A stretch of 64,000 bases of DNA from Hawksworthiomyces lignivorus (Eukaryota; Ascomycota; Sordariomycetes; Ophiostomatales; Ophiostomataceae). Under the pieces are notes generated by a model. That model was not told the origin of the DNA, searched no databases, and saw only the letters and a list, made by a program, of their open reading frames with translations. The stretch spans positions 132,874 to 196,873 of the forward strand of contig NTMA01000078.1 of NCBI GenBank assembly GCA_002917075.1, read 5' to 3'. Shown piece after piece: positions 48,296 to 64,000 of this stretch (positions within the stretch are counted from its first letter, which is position 1; every line of letters begins with the position of its first letter). The position numbers and the translations under genes are program-made.

Positions 48296-50789
48296 ACAAG
48301 AAGCCAGCGCTGTCATCTCCTCCTTCGTTGAGTAAGGTAACAACAGTGTTAATACGAATCTTTGCGCCTTGAAGCCAGGGTTTTTTTCGGGGGGAGAAGC
48401 ACCACGCAGAAAGCAAGATTTGCAATGATAGGGGTCATCTGTATAGAAAGTCGCGTAATAAAACCAAGTACGACAAGATAAGAGTATTCAGCGTAGACTT
48501 GGAGGCATGGTAGTTCATGATACTACTGTCCTGTTCACGCTCTATTTACTGGTGGGGCATACAAGACTATTGCTCGCTTTTGTTCCCTGAAAAACGTGTG
48601 TTCTATAACTACTAGCAGAGGGACATATGAAGTGTACCATTGTATATGAATCCTGCTGAGGTTTCTTAGAGGACTTCCAGGACGTCCTTGTCGCCAATAT
48701 GAACCTGCTGCTCGATGCAGCAACCGCAACATTTCGTGAACCTAGCACATTTCGCTAGAGATATCAATTCAGACACCAGAAGCGCGCTCTTGTAGGTACT
48801 CGGTAGGCTGTCTAACTTGGGGGAACCAGGTCTCTTCTACACGAAAATATACCATACCATTCCCTAAATATGTACATCTTCATTCAACCTAGATAAATTG
48901 TACGCGTACCATACACAGGTCTACTTTTTTCCAGATAATTTATCTTGCACCTTTACTAAAACTAAACGGTTCACATTACTACATGATGTTCCAGTGTTCA
49001 TAGAGCACCCAGGTTCGTTTGCCTTTCCCACTAGGCCCTTTCATGTCTACTTCCAAATCAACTAACTTATGCGCGAGATGAGATAAGGAGACTTGGCAAT
49101 AAATTTAGGCTACCCAGCAGTAGCTTCAGATCACATCACAAAAAATCCAGCGAAGACAGTCATGGAGTGATAACTTCTGACTTGGAAATATCGATCTTTG
49201 TCTAAAGACGTAACCCAGTGCATGAACAATTATTTTCTAAATCTCATCTCACGATCTCGCTAACACAAAGAATTTGGTCACAAAACTCAGTGTTTAATGT
49301 AACATCCATAACACCCGTAGGCATAAGGTGTAAATACAAGTGGTCATCTGAGGGTTTTTTTTTCTGGCTTGGATTTTTATAACGCGGGAGAGACCGGATC
49401 TGGGTATAAGGCTCGTGAAGTGTCCGCGAGATACGTATGCGCAGCGAGTCGATGCATCATACGGCCTGACTATAAAATGTATTTTCTCTACCTTGTAAAA
49501 CTACTTGCTCCTTTTTATCCCTAGGCTATAAGTTTGTTAAGATGTTCTCTCTGATGTGTTATTGCCTATGTGTACCGCGTTTTGAAAAATGCTATTCTTT
49601 GAAAATTGTCTCCTATCTAAACATTTGTCGTCTCACTAAAACGATTACATATACTTCCTATGTGCTCGAATACTCTGACACGGTTCACTTGGACACTTCG
49701 GCCTTCGTAGGTTTATCCATCGCTACTATCCTCTGTATCACCAATGGCTACCGTGTCCAGTATCTAGCTGTATCACACATAACCGGCCGCCAAGTCAAAC
49801 AAACGGAGCGACGAGAAAGCGGGTTACGCGACAAAGTTTTGTGCAAAGCATTTTCCCAGAGAAATAAAAGGTTGTACATTAAGATACCCAATATGCTCGG
49901 AATTCTGTGTATTTTTTTTAATTCAGCGTCCAGTGAACTTTTCACTAACTCTCAAAATCATATAATCTTGCATTTTGTACATATAGAAATCCTACGAGAG
50001 GTCACCAAAGCAAAGAAAAGATTCTATTGACGCAAACATAACCACCTTGTCACCCCCCTCTCCTAACCTTGCAATGGTTGACCCTTGACTGGCTAAGCGT
50101 AGGCAGGTCTTCCTTTTATGGCTTCCACATATTTCTGAAAGGACGCAACTTATACGACCATATGTTGCCCAGTATTGACAGAAAATCTGTCATATCTATA
50201 CTCACCTGTTTGACATTTAGCTAGACCTCAAAACCAAGCAATGCCTCAACGTACTCGCAACTGCCCAAAAGTGTACTGGTCGGCATCCTGGCCTCCCTCT
50301 GCGTCTTGGTACTGAAGCAAGATGCTGTCGCAAGTCACAAAAGCGAACATGGCATTCTTATTTACAGAATTGCGTCTTTCTCCGGAGAGACAGGAAAGGC
50401 AAGTAATATATAGGATGTAGTAGATGTGAACCCCTTAATGCACGAAAAACGCATCTGATATACGAAGCAGTAGAAATATATAGCCAGAAATATACTGGAT
50501 CTGATAGTGCTAGCCTAGTAAGCAGAGTTCTACGCCAACGACGGCGAAATTGAATACACCAAGCCAGAGCAACATTGTACTACAAGACACAACGAAGAAG
50601 ACGGAAGTAAACCCCATGTAAAAGGGGACAATCAATTACGTTATCCACGTGGAAACACCAAAATGCCCATATGTTACAAGACCCCAAAACACAAAAACAA
50701 GTCCCATAAGCATCATCACGACCCGAAACCAACCGACCTGCCCTCCAACCGAAAGACAGCGTATATAAAGCGTGAAAGTCATCAAACAT

Positions 50790-53702
<2,913 letters not shown>

Positions 53703-54724
53703 CTAGAGAAGAGCTTTCCGTCCTCCTTCAAGAGGCTTCTTCAAACCCAGAAATTGAACGACCTGTCCAAGATGGTCTACACCCCAGAAGCCTTCTGTCT
53801 GTCCTGTCGCCTTTGTGCAGACCATCCATGGGAGGCCAAAGGCGCCATCTGCGAAAGCCTTGTTAGTATTGTCAGATAAGACTTGTTTTCCGTCTGTCCC
53901 TGCTCGGTTTAGCACTATTTGGCAAAATATTCGGCGTCAGCTTTTGTCCCGTAAGACATGGGGCTTCTTTGCGCATGACTGCCTCACCAGTGCTTGCTTC
54001 CTCGCTCCCAAGAACACGCTCAAGCACTTCCTTCAGCACCTCTGGTTGCTGGACGGGCTGATGTTCGACCCAGAGCTTGTGGAATAATGCGTCCAGAGAA
54101 CGTGTTAATTTGCTCTGGTTCTCGTCTTCGTCCAGAAGCGCAACTATGCATAGTGCGCGCATAGCTGTAAGTGTCAGCGGTGGAAATCCATCCGGTGTTT
54201 CCTCTTTCATGGGCACTCCGAAGGCACGGGCCCAGAGTAGCCGCTCTCTTACGATCCAGCTATCCTTGTCTGTGTTCAGTTAGCTTGAACACGGAATTGT
54301 GTTGATAGAAGGGATATGCACTGTCGTTGTGTTTGTAACCATGATCTTACTTACTTTTGATATAGATGGGAGCTGTATTGCCGCACTACGGACTTGGACG
54401 TCAATGAATTTTGCATCTCGGCCGGCATAGAGAGATGAGGTAAGAAGAGGAAGCATATTAAAGCAACTCACAGTTTTCATTAGCCCTCCGAGAAAGATAG
54501 GAACAAATCGAATATCACACGTCTTGAAGACATCGTCGTTCTAAGGAGTGTCCAACTACCGTAAGACACTCGGAAACCACTGAGAGCTATTACAAAGGGA
54601 AAAGTGCCTCTATGAAGTAACACCGAGACACAGATTTCAGACATACGCGCAGGATGTAATATGCCTCGTATGCAAATGGACTGACGAGGTCAACATAGAG
54701 TGTAATTCGAGGCCGTGCTGCCAT
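53703..54724 (-). CDS. Kappa-class glutathione S-transferase / DsbA-like isomerase
   Basis: Five exons on the minus strand, 54724-54647, 54540-54472, 54385-54355, 54269-53988 and 53899-53703, join in frame to 218 residues with GT/AG introns. The product follows the DsbA-fold family of GST kappa and 2-hydroxychromene-2-carboxylate isomerase: strand ITLYVDLVSPFAYEAY near the N-terminus, with Ser15 at the position of the catalytic serine, then IRFVPIFLGGLMKT, an all-helical middle, and the closing DGAFGLPW and FWGVDHLG motifs. Known members bind glutathione in mitochondria or peroxisomes and detoxify electrophiles, or isomerise aromatic breakdown products. No clear targeting signal is visible. 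The small 31-nt exon 3 rests on frame and on the CGN-NKD spacing of the family; the substrate is unknown. Confidence 0.9.
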
Positions 54725-55198
54725 TGTTAGGTAAAAGTAACCCCAACTCGTGTCCTGTATTTTTTTCTTACTCCGATAGTCGATTTGCGGTCAGCGCAAG
54801 GTGGCACCAATTAGAAGAGCTCAATCTTTCCGTATCTAATAAGAGTATAAAGACAGGTACGGGATGATCTAGGGAATCGTATGTCAACGATAGACATGAG
54901 TTGTGTCCTGCCCGTCAGTTAAATTCCTTGCGCAAACCAAGGTTCGTGCGGGGTGGTGGGAAACAAGACTGCCGAGGTAGAATGCACTTGAAGTCGGATG
55001 AAACTCGGTTGCAACCAGGCCGCGCCAAAAGAGGGAATCGCTATTTGATGAAAACCTTGAATTTAAAGCTAGTGCATCAAGGAACTATTCTATACAAATC
55101 TGATGTAACATTTCACTCGCCTCGAATCTCTCTCCATGCCCCTAAACGGTAAGTGGGAAGTCTTATGGGTCTCTTCATCACCTCTCTACCCCTACTCT
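54725..55198. other. Spacer: GST-like gene promoter and RPA190 3' end
   Basis: 474 bp between the minus-strand GST-like start and the stop of the next minus-strand gene. No supportable gene; the 83-codon plus frame at 54901-55152 has no family resemblance and lies opposite these regulatory ends. Confidence 0.5.
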
Positions 55199-58100
55199 CT
55201 ACACTACCTTGACCATCCTCATGGGATCGAAATGCTCCATTGGCACTCTCGTCAGGACGTCAAATGCTCCCGTCCCCGTTCTGCCTAGTCTCCCCATCAC
55301 GATGCGGCTGCTCGGCGTGACCAACCCGTCCCAGTCGCCGTCCACTAGCGCATCTTTCAGAAATGCGAGTGTCGTCTCAAAGCTCATCTTGGTGAAAGGG
55401 CTGACATTGCCCTTTAATCCATAACGATTGAATGGCATGAAACCACCACTGCGTGTCATGTAATCCCCGATCAGATTGAGGTGTCGGTTGTCCACTCCAA
55501 TGCCGTGCGAAACAAACACCGTGCTTAGCTCTCGGATGATCGTGTTTCGGCAAGCCTCGACGCCGTATATCTCTAGTATGGCAACAATGTCATTTGTCGA
55601 AATTTGGTCAGGATTGATGTAATCACTGTACTGCTGCATGGCTTGGACATTCGCTCCCTCCGTGTGCACAACTGGAACCTTACCCTCCAACCCCGTACGG
55701 GCGTCCTTCACCACTTCGTCGGCCACAAATGTACATGATTTCACGCCTGATATTTGTCGGATAACCGACTTCTTCACAGCATCTTCGACCAGGCCTAGCA
55801 TCAAGATCTTCTTCGTTTCGGCAGCGAGTTCTAGGGTAAATTCGCACCACTCCCCTAGTCTCTCGTCAGACCGAAACCGTGTGATGTTGCTGTCACTGGC
55901 TTTTATCCGCGCTTCACGAGCTCTGGGCATGTCCTGACCAGCACCTGAGTCTGCATCTTCCAAAGAGAAGGTGTCGTCGTCAACGTTAACATCGCTGGTA
56001 TCATTAGAATCGCGATACTCTTTAGAAGTGGCCGTACTATTGGCTACGCTCCGATGTGGGCTGCCAACATAACCTTCATCATCGGGCAGCTCATCATCTG
56101 ATGCAGCATCTTGCTCCATCCGCGTCTGGATTGCATTGTCCTCGTCGTCATTTGGTCCGTATGAAACAGCCTCGTTTCGATTTTCTCGCTGCTTTGCAGT
56201 CGTCGCGTCGCCATCACCATCATCGTCATCACTGCCATCATCACCATCTGCTGCACCCTGCCGTTCCTCTTCGGACACCGGGGCTGCCATCTCGACTACA
56301 CCCGCCTTCACTCCGATTTCGGGCAAACTGCCGTTGTTTGATTCTTTTGTCTGATGCTTTGTTGCTTTGGAAATTAGCTTACGAAGTGTGGGCATTAGTT
56401 TTTTCTCCACAGTATCCAAAACATCAGATACTTCAACGGCATATGTTTCCTTATATTCACTTGATGGGAAGAACCGTAGTCGAATGTCAAATATCTTTGC
56501 GAAGGCGTAGCCCGCACCCTTGCCAACATGCTCTTTGACTGTGATCTTATCCACGATGTGCGAGAGTGGTAGAACACTGATAGCTTTAGCAAAACTCTCG
56601 CCCTGCTGGTGCGTGAGCTCAGGCCTGAGGACCAAAGTCATCGAAGGTGTCGAGATCTTAGCACTCGCTGTCATTAGAATTTCTCTGAGACGAGGAATGC
56701 CTAGAGTAACGTTTTTGGCAGAGTGTCCGGCCAAATGGAATGTGTTAAGAGTCATCTGTGTTGATGGCTCACCAACAGATTGCCCAGCAACAATACCTAC
56801 GGCCTCCCCTGGCTCTACTTGAGAGCGAAGGTATTTTGCAGCGAAAACTCTCTCGACGGATCGTTTCTTCATAGTAGCCTGGCTGGTTGATGGGTGTTTT
56901 GTTGTTTCATCCCCGTCTTTCGTCTCCTTCTCTTTTATCAAACGGTCGCTATTTTCTTGGACGTAGGCAGACATGGCGCTGAAGAACTTTTCTGACATGG
57001 CGAACGCGTGGCGAGAAGGATTAACAAGGGCATTAACAGGCACATCGGCGAATGCTGGGTTAGCACGCGCCTTTTTGATCATACGCTTCGTCTGCTTCGC
57101 AAATTCGTCTCTGTGTTCAAACAGCTCCGACGTTCGTGGGTCTGAGAAGTTAAACCCAGCCATCTCAGATTCCCAGTTATGAAGTACAAAACTGAAATCG
57201 GTGAGGTACTTTTGTTTCGTCACGTCTAAGCCATCTTCACCGTAAAGAAACTGGATCACGCTGCCGTCCGAGTCGCGGACTGACGTATCGTAGGCAACTT
57301 CTAAACCCTCCATCCCTTTGATTAGGCATCGCTGAAGATACCCGGAACGTGATGTCTTCACAGCTGTGTCGATAAGGCCTTCACGGCCAGCCATGTGGTG
57401 AAAATAGTATTCTTGCGGCCGAATACCTGTAAGAAACCGGTTTACGATATAGCCACCGGCTCTCAGGCTTGTATCAAATTCAGGAAAGCAAGGTAATGAC
57501 TTTCCGCTAACCATCACAGGCACCCGCCGGCCCTCGAGAACTTGTTGCCCGAGATTGCAGGAAATCAGATTTGCGTTGACGTTGCCTCCCTTGGCACCAG
57601 AGGTTGTCATCGACTGCATGTGATTATGCGGAAAAGGTTTTTCGAGGCCGGCTGGCAGGCACGCTTTAGTAACACTGCTCGACACATCCGCACTCCTCTT
57701 ATTCATCAACAGGTCCAATCCCTCCTGTTTGCTATCATCTCGCATAACGTCTTCCAACCGGTGCAGAAGTTCTGGATCTTTGCTTGTAGGATTCTGGTCT
57801 TGCAGGCTGACGTAGGTAGCGGCCACCTCTAACCCAGCGTTTCGAGCAGCCTTTAGTTCCCGCCTGCGGTTGGCTTCACCTTCCGCAGTGAGCCGCAAAT
57901 CGTCAATACCACAGGTAAAAGCCTGCATGTTCAGAAGCTTTGTTAACAAGCGACCCATACAGCTCAAAACCTTTCCTGCAATAGCAGCACCATACACCTC
58001 GTGAATGGCGTGAATAAAGCCCCCGGAACTTGGGCCAAGATGTGCTTTGTCTAGAATACCGGAAATGAGCACTCCGTCTCGAAACTCTACAGTGCCCTCT

Positions 58101-60509
58101 TCTATATGAGCACCCCACCTGTTTCCAGGAACTTGACTCTTCCCTGTCATCCACAGCTGGCCACTACCTGGCGGCTTGATATTTTTCAGGATTGTGGTGA
58201 TAACTTGCTTGCCGGTCCACCGCGGCACTGGCTTCAGGACAGCCGGATGCACAAGTTCGATTCGGTCACCCAGGATGTGGCCACTCTCGGGCCGCAAGGC
58301 ACTATAGATGAGATCTTGGTATATTCCCCGGTTGAAAAAAGTGTCCTTGCTGCAGAGAGCAACAGAAATCGAAAGATGGTCTTGAATGAGTCCACGCAGT
58401 GGCTTGCCTTGAGTTCCAGATAAATATTGGTGGTCGGTGTCCGCTATTTGAAGGGCCTCAACCCGAGCGATCTCATTCTGAGGGAAGTGCATGTTCATTT
58501 CGTCGCCGTCAAAATCAGCATTGTACGTATTGCAATTCGCATAGTGCATACGGATTGTCTTCTCTCCGGGTAACACCCTCACCCTGTGGCCCATGATGGA
58601 AGGCTTGTGGAGGGTTGGTTGCCGATTCATGAGAACTACGTCGCCATTGCTGAGGTGCCTGTAGACCTTTTTACCCCGTATGCCGCTGAAGCTGCTGTTG
58701 CTCGAGGGTGCCAGGAGCTGATTTGCTAGGGCTGTTCGCTCTTCTCGCGATTTGCTTCTTAAATTGATAACCTGACCGCTCTCGTTCTCGATTGCAGATG
58801 CTCCGGGCCATTTGTCTGTGCCATTGATGACGGCCTGATGTAGTTCCTTAAAATTGTGGCTTGTCACAGGTTCTGGATACGTAAGTTTCCGAGCGAAGAC
58901 GGGGGGGACGCCAATTTCATTTGTCTCGATATTTGGATCTGGCGAGATGACACTGCGAGCGGCAAAGTTGACACGCTTGCCCATCATGTTCTTCCGGAAT
59001 AATCCCTCTTTCTTTTCAAGCTTCTGTTTTATACCGTCTTCAATACGCTTGGCGTTCTGAGCCTGTACAGGATTCTTAGTACAGTCGATTAGAGAGTTGA
59101 CACAATTTTGAAGGTCAGACCAGGCCTCGTGAAGAGAGACGATGTCTCTGACAGAGCGACCGTCTCTTCGTGTGGGTACAGCAGCTAATTTCGCTATTTC
59201 TCGGTGAATATCGGCAACTCGAAATGATGCGCTAAGTATCGCTTTGTAAAGTGAATTTTGCTGTGCCTCAGTTACCTGTGCATCTCCTGTACGCGCCTCT
59301 GGTCGATATTTGTTCGGAGGTACAAGGATGGCCTGGATAAAGAACATATCTGGAGACGTCCACACGCCTGTGGCTCGTGGTCTTGAGCTATAAACAAGTT
59401 GCAGGATCTCTTGTTCGTTGTCGAAGAGTAGTCGAAGCCTTTCGAGAACTTCTTGTGCGCTGATGTACCTTTGACGAGATTCTGGCGGCAGCGAATTGTT
59501 GGCATATGATTTCTGCATAATATTTCCGTATTCGTCAAGTTCATCTGCAGGCTCATCCTGCTCTCCATCGGCAGATTCAAGGTCGACGTCTGCGACTCCT
59601 TCATCTGGTACTAAATCTGCTTCGGCCTGCATGGACTTCTGCCGTAGCGCTAAAGCATCCCGCATCTTAAATTGGCCCACTGCCATCTTGGCCTGCTCCT
59701 TCGAGTTCAAGGCCTTCTCAAAGATTTTAACAAATCGGTCTTTCCGATAAGCAGGCGAGATTCCCTTGCATCGGGCACATTGTCTGCTAGCCACAATGTC
59801 CTTCAGAAACTGCTGCGTCAGCTCCCGGCGCATTTCCGAGGCGCCCTCATGCTTGCCCTTCCGAATATCCCCTGCAAGAACCTTTTGATTTTGCAACACC
59901 TTCCGCACGTAGGCATCTCTCGCCCGTGAAATACCATCTATACTAGCCTCGGAATCAACATCACACTCGATCTCGATCTGGGGAACACCCGGCACAGCGA
60001 GGCCACCAAATTCTTCCCCAATTGCATCAATATTCATCGCCTCTGAGAGAAGCCCATATTGAAGGAGGCGAAGTTTGCAAATGTAGCGGTTGAGCTCCTT
60101 GGGGGGTAGTCGGAAACGATGGCAATATATGCACTCGGCTCGAAGGAGACGCAGAACTTGGTCCATGAAAGTCGGGTGGTAAACCGGAACCGGGAGGTCA
60201 ATATGCCCAGCATGTCCAGGGCAGATGGATTGGCCGAGGTTGCAAGTTGTACATCTGGATTATGTATGCTTTGATCAGTATAGTGGCCAATCTGACAGCA
60301 ATGTCACGGCGGATGGCATTGACATACAATGAATCTCCCCATGAGCCAAGTGCAGGGTCGTAAAGACCACCTGGAACCGGGTTCAAAAGAGTATCAAACG
60401 TGCTTTCATTTTCAATTCGTCGAACAGAGGCTGCTCGAATCTCTTCCGCAGAAAGGAAGGAAAATTCAACGCTCTCTACCGTGGAGGCAACAGGTTGCGA
60501 TATGTTCAT
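55199..60509 (-). CDS. rpa190: DNA-directed RNA polymerase I largest subunit (RPA190/A190)
   Basis: Two exons, 60509-60328 and 60254-55199, with a 73-bp intron, encode 1,745 residues, close to the family's usual 1,660-1,800. This is the catalytic subunit that transcribes 35S rDNA in the nucleolus. Visible marks: zinc-binding Cys62/Cys65/Cys72/His75 (CTTC...CPGH), CIYC at 102-105 and CARC at 220-223 of the clamp; the catalytic NADFDGDEMN with Asp641, Asp643 and Asp645 holding magnesium; the VGEPSTQMTLNTFH trigger-loop region; and an acidic, Ser-rich insert at roughly 1390-1500 before the C-terminal jaw, characteristic of A190 rather than RPB1 or RPC1. There is no heptad CTD. The N-terminus is supported by splicing into frame exactly at the first zinc cysteine. 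No frameshift or truncation. Confidence 0.97.
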
Positions 60510-63161
60510 TGTGACTCCACCGCCGCTGAAGGCGCAACTGAGTGTTCTTAGCCCTACGTCAGAATTTTAGATACCCAGAGGACTATGGATTAAAAGAAAG
60601 TAGAGGGCGATGTGGGATGTCGAGAGAAATGTCTAGCAGTAGTTTCGGCAGGGCAAAGTCAGTTCTCGAGAAATTTTTTTTTGGAGCTCTGGGAACGTTC
60701 GTCTGGGAAAGTTCGAAAAAATTTAGCGGTGTCTAGCGGCAGAAAATTTCACGTGAGCTTCTAAGCTTATCTGAGAATGCAAGAAACGAAGATTATCAAG
60801 TGACGTTTTCAGCGATTGATATTTCCGCGATCAAGACAGTGTTTCCACAAGTAAGTACTCCGTAGTATTTAGACAAAATCTCTCTCAAACTAGTCGTTTT
60901 GAAGCGCCTCGATTATTCTATCCTATTGTCGCCAAGTAAATCTGCTAAAGTTAACTGTTCGCCCCTTTTTTGCTGTATTACCTCTTAACCCTTTTACTTA
61001 CTCCTTCGTATATAATACAACAGAAGCTTATGAAATTGATATATATACATTAATGAACTTTTACTTTGTGATTTACAACATCCTATTATTTTTATATATA
61101 ATGCAATAGCAACTCAATTCAAGAAACAGAATTTCTTCTAAACGTTGAAACATCGATTTTGTATGCCTCACGTCCTCGGTCCCTTGCGAACGAATCATTA
61201 TCCCCTTGAGCACCAAATTATTACCATTTTGCAGAAGATAAATTTAATTGGCTGAAACCCTTGCCAAAGGTACAAAAATATACGTGCAACTGTAATAAAG
61301 AGTAAAGTAACACTTGTAAAAGGTAAAAAACTAATAATTTGGTGCTCAAGGGGATGCCTGGCAGGTATATTTTGGAACAAACAAACACGCTACACTTGAT
61401 TTGCACCTGGCGTTCTTTGGGACTTGTGAGGAGCCTGTGCTTTTATTTCGCAACTGCATCACGCTAGCGTCGTTTGTGGTGTGTGCGTCGAATACACCGT
61501 AGCATGGCACATTGAAAATCTTGTACCCCTGCGCCTCCGCTATCCAATGGCTACTGGAGTTGAGTCGTGAAGTCGTTAGAATAAGCCACGACAGACCTGC
61601 ACATAAATCGATAGGGCCTATTCTTAATATCTCTTTTGGGTCACTTTCAAAGAAAATAAAACATGTGCTTCATGAAAGCTATGCCTATTAGAAAAATAAC
61701 AAGTGAATTAGGAGACAGGCATACCAAGATATCTTTGCGAAGGAAAAACTCCTCCGTAGTATAGCAATAGTTGGACAAAGCGAGAAGGTTTACACTGGCT
61801 CTAAATTTCCACACTCTATCATTCCGGCGTCCCTTTGAATGAGAAGTCAAGTAGAATGTGCGTATGTATTCATATCACAAGCGCTAGGTTTGTGGGTCGG
61901 AAATGTTGCTGATCATTCGGTCCCGGCAAAAGAGAGTTGGAGTCCGAATTCGGAGACTTCCCCCTTGCCCTGAGCTCGTCATATATCGGATGGTGCTGCT
62001 CTTACTTGACAGTGTTAGATCAAAGTTGCATTAGTGCGCCTTGTCCGAAGAAGCGCCTTTTTTCAGTCTTGATTCTCTATTATCTGAACCATTACTGGTT
62101 TGGTTGAATTCAAAACCGTCTGTGTTTTTTTCCTGGCCACAGCCCACCTGGAGTGGCTCAGACAAACTCGACTCAAGTCACACCGAAGAACGAAAGACAG
62201 CTATTAAACTTGCTGAACTGTACTATACAAGTAAGATTGGAAGCACCCCAAAAAGCAAAGTATTGTAGTAGAGCTCTAATAAGCATTTTATATAGAATGA
62301 TTTCTCAGTATGCCTACGGGGTGGCGTCATCTACACGGCGAAGACGATGCATACTACTGACGCGTGAATTTTGCTTCTATTGCCACTTGCTCTTCAGCGT
62401 CTTTATTTTCCAGTGCTGACTTCAATGCAGAATCAATCGTCCCAACCCTGGTCACCCATAGTTCATGGTGTATTACTGGAGTAGACCTCTGATCTCAAGT
62501 ATTTAAGCCTCTTTTTAGCACAATAATTCTTCCCCCCTCGTCTTTCTTTATTTCCCCACTAGAAACGTGTTTCTATGATGCCAAGAGATCTATTTGCGAG
62601 ACGAAATAACGGTACCAAAATCTAGAGCGCCACCTGTTCTTATCGTTGTAAATGTGCTTATGGGCCACTTCACGGATCAGGCTCGGTATTGTAAACGGGT
62701 GTCTTATTGGCTTTTCCAAAGTCTGCAATGTTCGCACCTCTTATTCTGACGCTAAAGGGACTCGATAACTTCTTTATCCTCTTCAGAAATGTTCTCATCG
62801 CTCTTTTTGCAGTGCCCCGTTTTCCAGATTGTTCTTTTGAAATGTATCGGTATATCCACCACCCACCTTGCCCCCTTTCGCCGAGAAAAAAAAACAGTAT
62901 AGTTCAGATGACGAGGTACCAATCCCAGTCCCAAATAACATGTTTCCATACCGTCAAAAATCCCTTTGAGAAGAGTAGTTAGGAGATCCCAGAAGTAAAT
63001 TCCACAGGAGCGAATTAGACAGCAAATGGAATGTTGACCTATAGAAATGCGGACATGAGGATTTGTGGATCACGTAAACTACAAAATATGTATATATGTA
63101 TAAACCAAACTCCGAAGCAGTAACCATGGGCTAACAATTTAGCTATCCAGAAGTGACATGC
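60510..63161. other. 2.65-kb intergenic region
   Basis: Contains the RPA190 promoter next to 60509 and, at the far end, the 3' flank of the zinc-finger gene. A small element-like inverted repeat lies at 61200-61355. Open frames such as 60542-60736, 62041-62419 and 62707-62982 are short, overlapping and without family resemblance. Confidence 0.5.
61200..61355. repeat. 156-bp segment with perfect 24-bp terminal inverted repeats
   Basis: Left arm 61200-61223 begins ATCCCCTTGAGCACC; right arm 61332-61355 is its exact reverse complement, ending GGTGCTCAAGGGGAT. The 108-bp interior has no coding capacity. This has the shape of a MITE, but no target duplication longer than the ambiguous AT was found and there is no second copy in the window. 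Confidence 0.75.
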
Positions 63162-64000
63162 TCAACGCATTTGCCAGAGGTTGCTTTGTGATCCACTGGC
63201 TGTATTGTCATCATTCTCCGTCCGCAGATCGAGAGTTCCAATATCAAATCGTTTAGAGCAACCGTCGTCCATGTGCCTGTGAAGCAGTTAGCGGCGGTGT
63301 ACCGTCCTCTCATGTTTTCCTACCCCAATATGTTTACGTACCTCCGTAGCGTATCTCTCCGTGCGAAGAGTCGACCGCAATAGTCACATTTATGATTACG
63401 CTCTTTCATATGGACGCTCTGATGATGTCTTTGAAGGTCCGTCTTTCGAACAAATTTCTTGCTGCAGTCGGGTACTTGGCAAGGAAATGGATATTCCCTC
63501 TTCTCGTCGTGCGTCTCCAAGTGCGCCTTGTAGTTATAACTACGACTGAATAGCTTGCCACAGCCCTTCACTTCGCATTGAAAGTTGGCTTCTTCCTTTG
63601 TTGTCAGTCGCCGTGGCGCTCGCCGCGTCCGGCTGCCGCGAAGTTGTCGGTCAGGTAGCGTGTTTGGTGGTTGATTCTGATTGTTTCCAGCTACAGGGTA
63701 AAATGACTCCTGCGTTTCTAGAGGTTGTCCCCACAATGCTGAAGCACCGTCTGAGAGATAGCCACTTGATACTCCAGCATCGCTACCAGCCCTAAACATA
63801 TTGGTTTGTTCCGGCGGATAAGGGGATTGGATGGAATGAGGGGAAGGAAATCGGGAAATCTCTGTGCCCTGCATGTATCTTGGAGCATGCGAGTCGATGG
63901 TTCTGCGAGAGTGACCAGGAAGCGGTGCGGTTGTTACCGGGAGCAATACAGACGATCTCGACATTGGTATCATAGGTGATTGCGGATGGGCAGCCGGATG
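63162..64000 (-). CDS. C2H2 zinc-finger transcription factor, C-terminal part
   Basis: The minus-strand frame enters from the window edge: nine codons (HPAAHPQSP) are open before the first ATG at 63973, so the 5' end probably lies outside. Exons 64000-63342 and 63276-63162 are joined by a 65-bp GT/AG intron in the last finger and end at TGA, leaving 257 visible residues. A Pro/Ser/Gln-rich segment is followed by three fingers: CEVKGC...HLETH, CQVPDC...HQSVH, and CDYC...RRHMDDGC, whose last ligand is Cys rather than His. After that comes a short tail, SKRFDIGTLDLRTEND. The basic linker RTRRAPRRL precedes finger 1. This is a DNA-binding regulator of a type common in Pezizomycotina; I do not recognise the specific orthologue or its targets. 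Confidence 0.85.

Larger units (their letters stand above)
47129..50789. other. Non-coding flank between AT-rich block and histone H4
   Basis: Normal composition resumes at about 47.2 kb. No recognisable gene: the longest frames (47698-48000 plus, 49542-50030 plus, 48108-48425 minus) have no family signature. Two short diverged repeats and a CACGTG dyad are listed separately. The last kilobase would hold the H4 3' region. Confidence 0.5.

Noticed and set aside
49542..50030. 162-codon open frame as a gene
   Set aside because: No domain, no signal peptide, odd composition and no intron logic; surrounding DNA looks non-coding. Kept only as a possible orphan.
54901..55152. 83-codon frame between the GST-like gene and RPA190
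   Set aside because: It lies in a short spacer that must contain a promoter and a 3' end; no family resemblance.

Overview
The window is nuclear DNA of a filamentous ascomycete (Pezizomycotina). Evidence: short spliceosomal introns with GT/AG ends, a fungal ergosterol gene (ERG6), an intron-bearing histone H3/H4 pair, a secreted AA9 polysaccharide monooxygenase, a T1-type ribonuclease, and a long AT-rich block of retroelement and DNA-transposon debris with the C-to-T/G-to-A decay expected of repeat-induced point mutation (RIP). A Eurotiomycete or Lecanoromycete-like fungus would fit, but I cannot fix the taxon from sequence alone. Layout: (1) 1-11.4 kb is a normal-composition arm. It holds the 5' end of the splicing factor slt11 (minus), erg6, pyruvate dehydrogenase E1 beta, a gene-poor 3.4-kb stretch, an AA9 LPMO and a guanyl-specific ribonuclease. 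(2) 11.4-47.2 kb is a 35-kb AT-rich block with no intact cellular gene. It can be read as nested mobile elements: a 4.5-kb hAT element containing a 604-bp-type element that itself holds two further insertions with perfect 5-bp target duplications; a second hAT remnant; two relatives of a decayed Ty3/gypsy element; a LINE tail; a 25-bp AT minisatellite; four copies of a 604-bp TG...CA element; several solo LTRs; and one complete 7.45-kb gypsy element with two 256-bp LTRs and a CCTTT target duplication. (3) 47.2-50.8 kb is non-coding flank with diverged short repeats. (4) 50.8-64 kb is again gene-bearing: divergent histones H4 and H3, a kappa-class GST/DsbA-like protein, RNA polymerase I largest subunit, an intergenic region with a small perfect inverted repeat, and the 3' end of a C2H2 zinc-finger regulator. 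The protein genes are unrelated single housekeeping or secreted-enzyme genes; there is no operon or cluster logic apart from the H3/H4 pair. I found no convincing new multi-gene system. The most informative material is the transposon stratigraphy: small LTR-like families with intact target duplications, LTRs spared while the interior of the same element is destroyed, and CpG-sparing decay.
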